A stretch of DNA of 64,000 bases, taken from assembly GCF_001293525.1 (NCBI RefSeq), contig NZ_BBYR01000085.1:1-64000 (forward strand). The letters are read 5' to 3'. A model generated the notes under the pieces. That model searched no databases. It was not told the origin of the DNA and saw only the letters and a list, made by a program, of their open reading frames with translations. The position numbers and the translations under genes were made by a program. Positions 32,078 to 39,435 of this stretch are shown in pieces (positions within the stretch are counted from its first letter, which is position 1; every line of letters starts with the position of its first letter). Source of the stretch: Pseudideonella sakaiensis (GTDB taxonomy: Bacteria > Pseudomonadota > Gammaproteobacteria > Burkholderiales > Burkholderiaceae_C).

Positions 32078-33145
32078 TCAGGGCTTCGCGGCGCCGGCGG
32101 CCAGCCAGCGCGCGAGGGCCCGGGCATCGCCTTCCGGCAGGGTCTGGGCCGGCATCGGGATCTGGCCCCAGACGCCCTGCCCGCCCGCGCGGATCTTGCC
32201 GAGCAGGTAGGCCTCGGCATCGCTCCTTCCGGCGTATTTTCCCGCAATCTCCTTGAAGCCCGGGCCGACGATGCGGTTGTCGGCGCCGTGGCAGGCGGTG
32301 CAGGCGTGCTTCTGGGCCAGCGCCAGCTGCGGCGCCGGGCCGGCGGCGGCCGCGGCGGCCACCGGCGCGGCCGCGCCCGCCGGCCGGGTGTCGACCCCGT
32401 GCTGCGCGCCGACGAGCCGGTTCTGCTCGGCCAGGTTGCCGTGCGCGCCGCGCGCATGGTCCGGCAGGATCGAGGCCACCTTCGGCTCGGTGGCGCAGTC
32501 GCGCATGCAGGCCACGCCGGCCGCATCGGGCCGGGCGGCCCGGCCGAGGCCGGCACCGGGCCACATCGCGTGCGCGGTCGTCACGCCGTTGCGGTTCGGC
32601 AGGCGCTGCTGCACCTCGGCGATGTTGCGGTCGGACATCACGTAGTCGTCCGGCAGCACCCCGCCCAGGTTCAGCAGGTAGGCGGTGACGGCATAGACCT
32701 CCTCCACCGTCAGGCTCTTGGGCTGGTTCCAGGGCATGGCCCGGTTGATGTAGTCCCACAGCGTGGACACGCTGGAGACCTTCATCAGCGTCGTGCGGCC
32801 GGGGAAGCCCGGGTCGGTGAGCCGGGCGACGCGGCCGGTGCGCACGTCGTCCTTCGTGGTGCCGCCGACCAGCGGGCTGAACACCTCGTTGCTTTCGCCG
32901 AAGATGCCATGGCAGGACGCGCACTTGCCCTCCCACACCTCCATGCCCTTGGCCACCGAGCCGCTGCCCTTCGGCAGGCCCTTGAAATCGGGGCGCACGT
33001 CGATGTCCCAGGCCTGCAGTTCCTTGGCGGTCGCCGGGCGACCGATGCCCGCGTAGCCCGCGGACGGGGCCGCGGCCTGCGCGAGCGCGCTGCCCGCGGC
33101 GGCGAGGACCAGCGCGGCCGCGGCGACGTCACGACAGCTGAACAT
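32078..33145 (-). CDS. soxD: Sulfite dehydrogenase diheme cytochrome SoxD
   Basis: Periplasmic cytochrome of 355 residues with a signal peptide of about 22 residues. The first heme site CASCH lies in WEGKCASCHGIFGE and the second, CTACH, in KHACTACHGADNRIVGPG. The latter domain is cytochrome c551/c552-like with axial Met in QIPMPAQ. An Ala/Pro linker joins the domains. With the molybdoprotein SoxC it forms sulfane dehydrogenase, taking six electrons from SoxY-bound sulfane sulfur. Its first 17 bases overlap the soxC 3' end. Confidence 0.9.
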   Translation of the reverse strand: MFSCRDVAAAALVLAAAGSALAQAAAPSAGYAGIGRPATAKELQAWDIDVRPDFKGLPKGSGSVAKGMEVWEGKCASCHGIFGESNEVFSPLVGGTTKDDVRTGRVARLTDPGFPGRTTLMKVSSVSTLWDYINRAMPWNQPKSLTVEEVYAVTAYLLNLGGVLPDDYVMSDRNIAEVQQRLPNRNGVTTAHAMWPGAGLGRAARPDAAGVACMRDCATEPKVASILPDHARGAHGNLAEQNRLVGAQHGVDTRPAGAAAPVAAAAAAGPAPQLALAQKHACTACHGADNRIVGPGFKEIAGKYAGRSDAEAYLLGKIRAGGQGVWGQIPMPAQTLPEGDARALARWLAAGAAKP

Positions 33146-34505
33146 TCTTCACCTCTCCACTTTCCTGCACCAGCCAGGTCTGCACCGCGTTGTTGTGGTA
33201 GATCGAGCGCGAGCCGCGGACGGCCCGCAGCTGGCGATAGGTCGGCTGCACGTGGCCGGTCTCGTCGGTGGCCCGGCTCTGGATCAGCGCGGGGCGGCCG
33301 TCCCAGGTCCAGTCGAGCGAGAAGCGCGTCAGGCACTTGCTCATCACCGGCTCCTGCAGGCGCGCCTGCTGCCAGTTGCGGCCGCCGTCGACCGACACGT
33401 CGACGCGGCGCAGCCGGCCGCGGCCCGACCAGGCGAGGCCGCTGATCTGGTAGTAGCCCTTGTCGAGCAGCACCTGGCCGCCCGACGGGGTGGTCACGAC
33501 GCTCTTGACCTCCTGGGTGCTGGTGTACTGCCGGTGCAGGCCGTCGGGCATCAGGTCGACGTAGTGGATCACCTCGTCCTTCGCGCCATAGGGCTGGTCG
33601 CCGACCTCGATGCGGCGCAGGTACTTCACCCAGCTCACCCCCTGCACGCCCGGCACCACCAGGCGCAGCGGGTAGCCGTTCTCGGGCCGCAGCATCTCGC
33701 CGTTCTGGCCGTAGGCGACCAGCACCTCCCCGCTCTCGACCAGTTCCATCGGCAGCGTGCGGGTCATGCTCGAGCCGTCGGCGCCCTCGCCGAGCACGTA
33801 GCGGCCACGGCGGTAGTCCACGCCGCACTGGTCGAGCAGGATCTTCAGCGGCACGCCGGTGAACTCGCTGCAGCTGATCATGCCGTGCGTGTACTGGCAG
33901 GTGGGCACGGCCACGTTGCCCCACTCCATGCCGCTGTTGGCGCCGCACTCGATGAAGTGGAAGCGGCTCACGCTCGGCAGCCGCATCAGCTCGTCCATCG
34001 TGAAGACCTTCGGCGTGCGCACGATCGCCTCGTCGCTGCCGTTGATCATCAGGCGGTGCCGGCTCGGATCGATGTCCCACCAACCCTGGTGGTGGCGCTC
34101 GAAATGCAGGCCGCTGGGCGTGACGATGCCGAACAGGCTCTGCAGCGGCGCGAAGCTGACGCTGGCCTGCGCCGTCTGCGTCAGGCCCGGGCTCTGCCGG
34201 CGCTGGACGTTGCGTTCGTACTTCGACGGCAGCCCGTAGCCGTCGGTGACCACCGGCTGCCCCAGGCCGGTGCTGTGCGCCGGCAGCGTCAGGATGGCCG
34301 GATCGCCGCCGTCGGGCGGCACCGGCCGGGCCTGCGCGATCGCTGCGGGCACCGCGCCGGCGGCCAGCGCGCCGGCGAAGGCCTGGCGGATGAAGTCGCG
34401 TCGCCCCGCCTTCGCCTCGCGGAAGACCCGGCCGACGCCCGCGGCATCGACGAAGTTCTCGGGCGCCTTGATCAGCCGGCCCGCCGGCCGCTCGTTCGAT
34501 CCCAC
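33129..34505 (-). CDS. soxC: Sulfane dehydrogenase molybdenum subunit SoxC
   Basis: Protein of 458 residues of the sulfite oxidase family. A Tat signal (RRDFIRQAFAGALAAGA, residues 35-51) leads into the molybdopterin domain, where Cys187 in FIECGANSG is the expected Mo ligand. A C-terminal dimerisation domain includes RRVDVSVDGGRNW and WTWDGRPALIQSRATD. The start is placed at GTG 34503-34505 because AGGAG sits 5 bases ahead of it (34511-34515). An upstream ATG at 34557 would add 18 Arg-rich residues without a ribosome binding site. Partner of SoxD. Confidence 0.92.
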   Translation of the reverse strand: MGSNERPAGRLIKAPENFVDAAGVGRVFREAKAGRRDFIRQAFAGALAAGAVPAAIAQARPVPPDGGDPAILTLPAHSTGLGQPVVTDGYGLPSKYERNVQRRQSPGLTQTAQASVSFAPLQSLFGIVTPSGLHFERHHQGWWDIDPSRHRLMINGSDEAIVRTPKVFTMDELMRLPSVSRFHFIECGANSGMEWGNVAVPTCQYTHGMISCSEFTGVPLKILLDQCGVDYRRGRYVLGEGADGSSMTRTLPMELVESGEVLVAYGQNGEMLRPENGYPLRLVVPGVQGVSWVKYLRRIEVGDQPYGAKDEVIHYVDLMPDGLHRQYTSTQEVKSVVTTPSGGQVLLDKGYYQISGLAWSGRGRLRRVDVSVDGGRNWQQARLQEPVMSKCLTRFSLDWTWDGRPALIQSRATDETGHVQPTYRQLRAVRGSRSIYHNNAVQTWLVQESGEVKNVQLS

Positions 34506-34577
34506 AGCCTCTCCTGGTTGCCGTCCGGGGCGCCTGCCCCGAAGCAGGCGCCACGACATCTATGCATTAAACCGAAT

Positions 34578-34593
34578 ATTAGCTTTTACCGAT
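34578..34593. promoter_or_regulatory. Weak Sox operator-like element upstream of soxC
   Basis: Plus-strand ATTAGCTTTTACCGAT matches the 35996-36011 palindrome in 11 of 16 positions, within a markedly AT-rich patch (34561-34600). Only suggestive on its own. Confidence 0.3.
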
Positions 34594-34647
34594 GTTATGG
34601 CGCTCGGTGTTTTCCCGCAGATCGCCCCCGACCTCTCATGAGCCTCG

Positions 34648-34668
34648 GCCGTCGCCCGAGGCGACGGC
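34648..34668. terminator. Hairpin after the DsrE gene
   Basis: Perfect inverted repeat GCCGTCGCC-CGA-GGCGACGGC located 8 bases past the DsrE-family stop codon. No T-tract follows on the minus strand. Either a weak terminator or an RNA-stabilising hairpin. Confidence 0.4.
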
Positions 34669-34676
34669 ACGCCGGC

Positions 34677-35090
34677 TCAGGGCTTGATGTAGGCGTAGCC
34701 CTGGACCTGCAGCTTCGTCAGCCGGACCACGCCGGACGGCGTGAACTCCGCCTCCTGGATGAACTGCTCCTTCTTCAGGTTGCGGTTCTTCAGCGTCAGC
34801 TCGCAGATCTCGAAGCGCACGCCGCGCGCGTTCAACGCGGCCACCGGGCCCGCGAAGGCGCTGCCGTTGGCATCCTTCGCGCCCTCGAGCAGGAAGTCGA
34901 CGCCCTGGGCGTGGGTCACCACCGTGATCTTCGCGCCCGGGTCCGTGTCGAGGTGGTTGCGGATGTTGCGCAGGCCCTTGAGGGCCTGCGTGGCCGTGTC
35001 GTCGATGTGGTAGACGACCCGGTCCTGCGCCCACGAGAGGGCGGAACTGGCGGCCAGCGCGAGGGCGATGAGGGTGCTGCGGATGCGCAT
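34677..35090 (-). CDS. Periplasmic DsrE/DsrF-like family protein
   Basis: Protein of 137 residues with a signal peptide (cleavage after SALSWA, about residue 20) and a DsrE-like alpha/beta fold: VVYHIDDTATQALKGLRNIRNHL, KITVVTHAQGVDFLL, and FEICELTLKNRNL. The Cys in FEICELTL is at the position of the sulfur-binding Cys of DsrE proteins. Such secreted members are frequent in sox loci and may carry or transfer sulfane sulfur in the periplasm. GGAAGGA precedes the ATG. It lies between the regulator and soxC on the same strand. Confidence 0.83.
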   Translation of the reverse strand: MRIRSTLIALALAASSALSWAQDRVVYHIDDTATQALKGLRNIRNHLDTDPGAKITVVTHAQGVDFLLEGAKDANGSAFAGPVAALNARGVRFEICELTLKNRNLKKEQFIQEAEFTPSGVVRLTKLQVQGYAYIKP

Positions 35091-35167
35091 GCGTCGGTCC
35101 TTCCGGAAAGGCTCGGCCCACGAGGGGCCGGGTTGCGGGTCACGGGCGGCGGCGCACCCGCTCCAAG

Positions 35168-35521
35168 TCAGCGGCGCCCGGGCAGCAGCCGTTCGTCCGG
35201 CGGCAGATTCTCCTCGCCACCCATCTCGATGGCCACCTGCGAGCACACCGCGCGGCACAGCGCGGCCACCCGTTCGCTCTGCAGCCGGTAGAAGATCTGC
35301 GTGCCGTCGCGGCGCCGGCCGAGCACGCCGGCGCGGTACAGCGTCGACAGGTGCTGCGACATGTTGGGCTGCGTGGTGTCGATCGCCTCCAGCAGCTCGG
35401 AGACGTTCTTCTCGCCATTGCAGACGGTGCTGATGATCTTCAGGCGGATCGGCGTCGACAGCAGCGCAAAGACCTCCGCTGCCGACTCGAACACCGCATC
35501 CGCTTCCTCGTCGCGCCCCAC
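35168..35521 (-). CDS. ArsR/SmtB-family regulator, candidate SoxR
   Basis: Winged-helix repressor of 117 residues: EVFALLSTPIRLKIISTV begins the domain, DTTQPNMSQHLSTLYRAGV is the recognition helix, and RRDGTQIFYRL the wing. Three cysteines (34, 89, 93) are present. Their spacing does not exactly match the Cys pair of SqrR/BigR persulfide sensors, so the sensing chemistry is left open. GTG 35519-35521 has GGGAGG close upstream, and a longer reading would overlap the cytochrome gene. Its position inside the sox cluster makes it the likely repressor of sox genes. Confidence 0.85.
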   Translation of the reverse strand: MGRDEEADAVFESAAEVFALLSTPIRLKIISTVCNGEKNVSELLEAIDTTQPNMSQHLSTLYRAGVLGRRRDGTQIFYRLQSERVAALCRAVCSQVAIEMGGEENLPPDERLLPGRR

Positions 35522-35627
35522 GGGGCCTCCCTTCGCCGCGACACCGGTGCCTGCCGGCCTGCTGGCGCTCAGTGTCGGTGGTGATCGCGGTTCTGCGCCC
35601 GGCAACGCCGTCACGCGTCGGCTCGGC

Positions 35628-35939
35628 TCACCGGGCTCCGCCCAGCACCCAGGTGGCGAGCGTCGTCGCATCCGCCTCGGCGAGCTGCGGCTGGGCGGGC
35701 ATCGGCACGGGGCCCCACTTGCCGGCACCGCCTTTGCGGATGCTCTCGCTCAGTGCGGCGGCGGCGTCCTTCTGCCCGGCATACTTCTTGGCCACGTCCT
35801 GGAAGGCCGGGCCGACCAGCTTCCGGTCGACCGCATGGCAGGCCATGCAGGCGTTCTTCGTCGCCAGCTCGGTGCTGGCACCGGCCGGCGCGGCGAAGGC
35901 CGACAGGGCCAGGAGGGACGAGGCAAGGACGAGACGCAC
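35628..35939 (-). CDS. Class I cytochrome c (c551/c552-like)
   Basis: Small periplasmic cytochrome of 103 residues. The signal peptide ends APAGA (about residue 21), the heme site is CMACH, and the axial Met is in PVPMPAQPQ. It resembles the second domain of SoxD, and both may share an origin. It probably accepts electrons from the Sox enzymes. The start is GTG 35937-35939 with AAAGG 8 bases upstream. The perfect palindrome at 35996-36011 lies about 57 bases ahead, so this gene probably heads a transcript with the ArsR regulator and DsrE gene. Confidence 0.88.
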   Translation of the reverse strand: MRLVLASSLLALSAFAAPAGASTELATKNACMACHAVDRKLVGPAFQDVAKKYAGQKDAAAALSESIRKGGAGKWGPVPMPAQPQLAEADATTLATWVLGGAR

Positions 35940-35995
35940 GACGGACCTTTCGAGATGCTCAGGCGCGCCAGGGCACCCCGCCCTGACATCTACTT

Positions 35996-36011
35996 ATCAG
36001 CATATGCTGAT
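35996..36011. promoter_or_regulatory. Perfect 16-base palindrome, candidate Sox operator
   Basis: ATCAGCATATGCTGAT is a perfect 16-base palindrome in an AT-rich patch ahead of the cytochrome c/ArsR regulator/DsrE genes. A 13/16 copy precedes soxB. ArsR-family dimers bind AT-rich inverted repeats of this type, so autoregulation by the gene at 35168 is likely, by inference. Confidence 0.6.
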
Positions 36012-36057
36012 TTTTAGCGTCGGCGCCTGGGGTTGTCCCTAGGTCCGGCTCCGCGGC

Positions 36058-37035
36058 TCAGCGCCGCGACGGGGCCTGCTCCATCAGCAGGTAGGTGTTG
36101 TAGGCGTTCATGCGGTTGGCGGCGCGGAACAGCGGCAGGTGGTCGAAGCGCGACCAGTCCGCACGGGCATAGGCGTCCTCGAAGGGCTCCATCGCGGCCG
36201 CCGCCTCGCCCATCGCCTGGCGCAGGAAGACGAGGTAGTCGAGCGTCAGCTGCAGGTCCTCCCCCGGGCGGACCGAGACCTCCCCGTGGCCGGGCACCAT
36301 GATCGCCGGCCGGTCCTCCAGCATGCGGCGCAGCGTCGCGATCCAGCGCTCGCTGTCGGCCTGGCCGACGAAGGGAATCCGGCCGCGGAACACCAGATCG
36401 CCCGCGAACAGGACGCGCCGTCGCTGCGCGAGCACCACCAGGTCCTCGGGCGTGTGCGCCGGCCCGGCGTGGCGGATCAGGAAGCGGTCGTCGCCGAGCG
36501 CGATCTCGGTGTCGGCCTCGATCCAGCGATCCGCCGGCGTGAGGCGGGTGTTTCCGTCGACCCAGGGCGCCAGTTCCTCCCGGCTCGCCTGCAGCCGCAG
36601 CGCCGCCGTGTCGGAATGCAGATAGGCCCGCCCCGCCGCATGTGCGATCACCTCGGCTCCGGCGTCGCGGAAGACCTGCAGGCCGTAGATGTGGTCGGCG
36701 TGGTAGTGCGTCACGACGACGTGGCGCAGGGGCTGCCGCGTGACGCGGCGGATCTCGGCCAGCAGTTCCCGCGCGAGCACCGGCGAGCCCAGCGCGTCGA
36801 CCAGCAGCACGCCGTCGCCGGTGACGACGAAGGCCGCGTTGGAGATGAAGTTGCGGTTCGCCGCCGAGCCGAGCGCGGCCTCGCCCTGGACGAACCAGGT
36901 GCCGGGCGCGACCTCGCGGGCCTGCAGCGACGCCGCGCGGGCGCGCCTCGGGAAGCCGGCGACGCCGCCGGCGGCCAGCAGCAGCAGCGCGCGGCGCAGC
37001 CGCTGCACGGCGTCTGGATCGGAAGGGGCGTTCAT
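36058..37035 (-). CDS. MBL-fold metallohydrolase (SoxH-like)
   Basis: Exported metallo-beta-lactamase-fold protein of 325 residues. A basic signal segment (RRALLLLAAGGVAGF) is followed by the zinc motif VTHYHADHIYGL, an Asp in FAGDLVF and a His in MVPGHGE. Close relatives in sox and quinoprotein loci are called SoxH or quinoprotein relay proteins; the natural substrate is unknown. It diverges from fccA across a 120-base AT-rich intergenic region (37036-37090), which probably carries promoters for both directions. No Shine-Dalgarno is visible before its ATG. Confidence 0.83.
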   Translation of the reverse strand: MNAPSDPDAVQRLRRALLLLAAGGVAGFPRRARAASLQAREVAPGTWFVQGEAALGSAANRNFISNAAFVVTGDGVLLVDALGSPVLARELLAEIRRVTRQPLRHVVVTHYHADHIYGLQVFRDAGAEVIAHAAGRAYLHSDTAALRLQASREELAPWVDGNTRLTPADRWIEADTEIALGDDRFLIRHAGPAHTPEDLVVLAQRRRVLFAGDLVFRGRIPFVGQADSERWIATLRRMLEDRPAIMVPGHGEVSVRPGEDLQLTLDYLVFLRQAMGEAAAAMEPFEDAYARADWSRFDHLPLFRAANRMNAYNTYLLMEQAPSRR

Positions 37036-37155
37036 TGGTAAAAACGCTCAATTGGCATTCTTCAATATAAGCCAGAATTAATTCAAAAGGAGAGCGGGTC
37101 GACCCGCCCCTGCGCCCACGCCGCAGCGCCGACCCCCACCTTCGAGGAGACTTCG

Positions 37156-37500
37156 ATGACCCCCCGCCCGGCCCGCTTCGGCCCGCCCCTGCTCGCCCTG
37201 CTGCTGGCCGTTCCGGCCGTGCAGGCCCAATCGACGGCGTCGACCGCGTCGTCCGATGCCTCGCGCGGCCGCGAGCTCGCGGCCACCTGCGCCAACTGCC
37301 ATGGCACCGGCGGGCGCGCCCGCGGCGAGATGCGGCCGCTGGCAGGGATGCCGCCGCAGGCCATGCTGGCCATGCTCGACGCCTACCGCAAGGGCACGCT
37401 GCCCGCGACGATCATGCACCAGATCGCCAAGGGCTACACCGAGGAACAACTGGGCCTGGTGGCGGCCTGGTTCGGCAGCCAGCCGGCCGCCACGCGTTGA
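37156..37500 (+). CDS. fccA: Flavocytochrome c sulfide dehydrogenase, cytochrome subunit
   Basis: Periplasmic monoheme cytochrome of 114 residues. The signal peptide ends VQAQS, the heme site is CANCHGTGG, and PLAGMPPQAML supplies the probable axial Met. It is the small subunit (SoxE/FccA type) that takes electrons from the flavoprotein encoded next. A GAGGAGA element precedes the ATG. The gene lies divergent from the metallo-beta-lactamase-fold gene. Confidence 0.88.
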   Translation: MTPRPARFGPPLLALLLAVPAVQAQSTASTASSDASRGRELAATCANCHGTGGRARGEMRPLAGMPPQAMLAMLDAYRKGTLPATIMHQIAKGYTEEQLGLVAAWFGSQPAATR

Positions 37501-37511
37501 AGGAGGCCGCG

Positions 37512-38801
37512 ATGGAACATGCACGCACGATGGGCCGCCGCCGCCTGCTGGGGGCGACGGCCGCCTGGAGCGGTCTGGCCGCGGCTGGCCTTGCCGGCTG
37601 CGCGACACCGCCGGCAGGCGGCGCCGTGGGCCGGGTGGTGGTGGTCGGAGGCGGCTTCGGCGGCTCCACCGCCGCCCGCTACCTGCGCCTGTGGGACCCG
37701 GGCATCGCGGTGACGCTGGTCGAGCGCCAGCCCCGCTTCGTGTCCTGTCCGATCAGCAACCTCGTGGTCGGCGGCTTTCGCCGGCTGGAGGACGTCACGC
37801 TCGGCTACGACGGCCTGCGCGCCCAGGGCGTCGAGGTGGTCCAGGGCGAGGTGGTGGCGATCGACGCCGCCGCGCGGCAGGTACGCCTGGCCGGGGGACG
37901 CAGCCTGCCCTACGACCGCCTGGTGCTGTCGCCGGGGGTCGACTTCCTGTGGGACGCGATCGGCGGGCTGCAGCAGGCGGTCGACCGCGGCGAGGTGATG
38001 CACGCCTGGAAGGCGGGGCCGCAGACGCTGGCGCTGCGCGCGCGGCTCGAGGCGATGCGCGACGGCGGCGTCTACGCACTGAGCATCCCGAAGTCGCCCT
38101 ACCGCTGCCCGCCGGGGCCCTACGAGCGGGCCTGCATGGTCGCTGCCTACTTCAAGCAGCACAAGCCGCGCAGCAAGGTGCTGGTGCTGGACGCGAACGC
38201 CGAGGTGCAGAGCAAGAAGGCGCTGTTCGAGAAGGCCTTCCGCGAGCACTATGCCGGCCTGCTGGAGTACCGGCCCAACAGCGAGCTGAAGGACGTGGCC
38301 GGCTCGACCGCCCGCCTCGAGTTCGAGGACGTGCGCGCCGATGTGCTGAACGTGGTGCCGATCCAGCGCGCGGCCGACATCGCCCGCAGCACCGGCCTGG
38401 TGAACGTCAACCAGCGCTGGGTGGGCGTGAACTGGCAGACCATGGAAAGCCAGGTCGCCCAGGGCATCCACGTGCTCGGTGACGCCACCTTCAGTGCGCC
38501 GCTGATGCCCAAGAGCGGCCACATGGCGAACCAGCACGCCAAGGTCGCCGCGGCCGCGATCGTGCGGGCGCTGCGCGGCGAGCCCCCGCCGGCCGCCCCG
38601 GTGGTGATGAACACCTGCTACAGCTTCGTCACGCCACGCGACGTGATCCACGTCGCCAGCGTGCACCAGTACGACGCGGCCGAGAAGACCTTCAGGACCG
38701 TGCCCGGCTCGGGCGGCGTGTCGGCGGCCGCCACCGAGCAGGAAGGCCGCTATGCGCTGAGCTGGGCAGACAACATCTGGGCGGACATGCTGGCCGTCTG
38801 A
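37512..38801 (+). CDS. fccB: Flavocytochrome c sulfide dehydrogenase, flavoprotein subunit
   Basis: FAD protein of 429 residues, also called SoxF. A Tat signal (GRRRLLGATAAWSGL) is followed by the dinucleotide fold VVVVGGGFGGSTAARYL, the redox cysteine region FVSCPISN, KSPYRCPPGPYERACM and a C-terminal domain with VMNTCYSFVTP. The paired cysteines in SCPISN and NTCYSF are in the positions of the FccB disulfide. It oxidises sulfide to sulfur and passes electrons to FccA. ATG 37512 follows AAGGAGG closely; the fccA stop is 12 bases upstream. Confidence 0.92.
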   Translation: MEHARTMGRRRLLGATAAWSGLAAAGLAGCATPPAGGAVGRVVVVGGGFGGSTAARYLRLWDPGIAVTLVERQPRFVSCPISNLVVGGFRRLEDVTLGYDGLRAQGVEVVQGEVVAIDAAARQVRLAGGRSLPYDRLVLSPGVDFLWDAIGGLQQAVDRGEVMHAWKAGPQTLALRARLEAMRDGGVYALSIPKSPYRCPPGPYERACMVAAYFKQHKPRSKVLVLDANAEVQSKKALFEKAFREHYAGLLEYRPNSELKDVAGSTARLEFEDVRADVLNVVPIQRAADIARSTGLVNVNQRWVGVNWQTMESQVAQGIHVLGDATFSAPLMPKSGHMANQHAKVAAAAIVRALRGEPPPAAPVVMNTCYSFVTPRDVIHVASVHQYDAAEKTFRTVPGSGGVSAAATEQEGRYALSWADNIWADMLAV

Positions 38802-38946
38802 ACGGAGACGGCGCCCTCCCCGTCCCCCGCGCGCGCCGCGCCGGGACGGGCCAGCGGGGGAGGGCCGCCGTGGCGCCCGGCGGCCGGACGTGCGGACTGC
38901 GCCCGCCTGTGTCACGATGCGGTGTCGTCCGTCCGGGGTTGTCGTC

Positions 38947-39327
38947 ATGAACGTGGCCGAGCGCATCCGCCAGCTGGGTTTTCGCAAGTGGTACAAGCGC
39001 GAGCTGCTGTCGGGCCATGCCCACCTCGTGCTGACGCTGTGCTGCGTGGTCGGCGTGTTCGCCGCCTTCGAGGCCTACCACGAGGTCCAGCCGACCTCGG
39101 AGCGGATGATCGACGTGCTGTCGATCCTGGTCTGCGCGGCGGTGGGGCTGTGGTCGATCCGGCGCTACCTCTACCTGCTGATGCACGCCGAATCGCTCGC
39201 GAACCAGGCCGTCTGCCGGCGCTGCGACGCCTACGCGCGCTTCGACATCGAACAGGTCGGCGGCAACGGCCGCTGGCTGCGCCTGCGCTGCCGGCAGTGC
39301 GGGAACGGCTGGACGATGGAGGATTGA
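38947..39327 (+). CDS. Hypothetical membrane protein with C-terminal zinc ribbon
   Basis: Protein of 126 residues with two membrane segments at about 24-45 and 55-80 (HLVLTLCCVVGVFAAFEAY and MIDVLSILVCAAVGLWSI). They are followed by a small domain with CRRCDAYARF and LRCRQCGNGWTMED, two CxxC pairs that should bind one zinc. I recognise the pattern from uncharacterised Burkholderiales proteins but know no function. It stands alone between fccB and the c-di-GMP gene. Confidence 0.75.
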   Translation: MNVAERIRQLGFRKWYKRELLSGHAHLVLTLCCVVGVFAAFEAYHEVQPTSERMIDVLSILVCAAVGLWSIRRYLYLLMHAESLANQAVCRRCDAYARFDIEQVGGNGRWLRLRCRQCGNGWTMED

Positions 39328-39435
39328 CCCGCCGGCCAAGCCGAGACCCTCCATCCCCCGCCTCGGCGCCGACCCGGCCGCCCTCTTCCGCCTTCGCTCT
39401 CGAACCGCCCTCCGCACGAACCCGCGGACCGCCCC

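Noticed and set aside
35168-35521. Claiming the SqrR/BigR-type persulfide-sensing Cys pair for the ArsR regulator
   Set aside because: Cys34 is offset by about three positions from the expected site, and Cys89/Cys93 do not give the usual spacing.
35522-35728. A longer N-terminus for the ArsR-type regulator
   Set aside because: The added residues are Pro/Ser/Arg-rich, overlap the neighbouring cytochrome gene, and a GTG with GGGAGG lies at the family-typical start.
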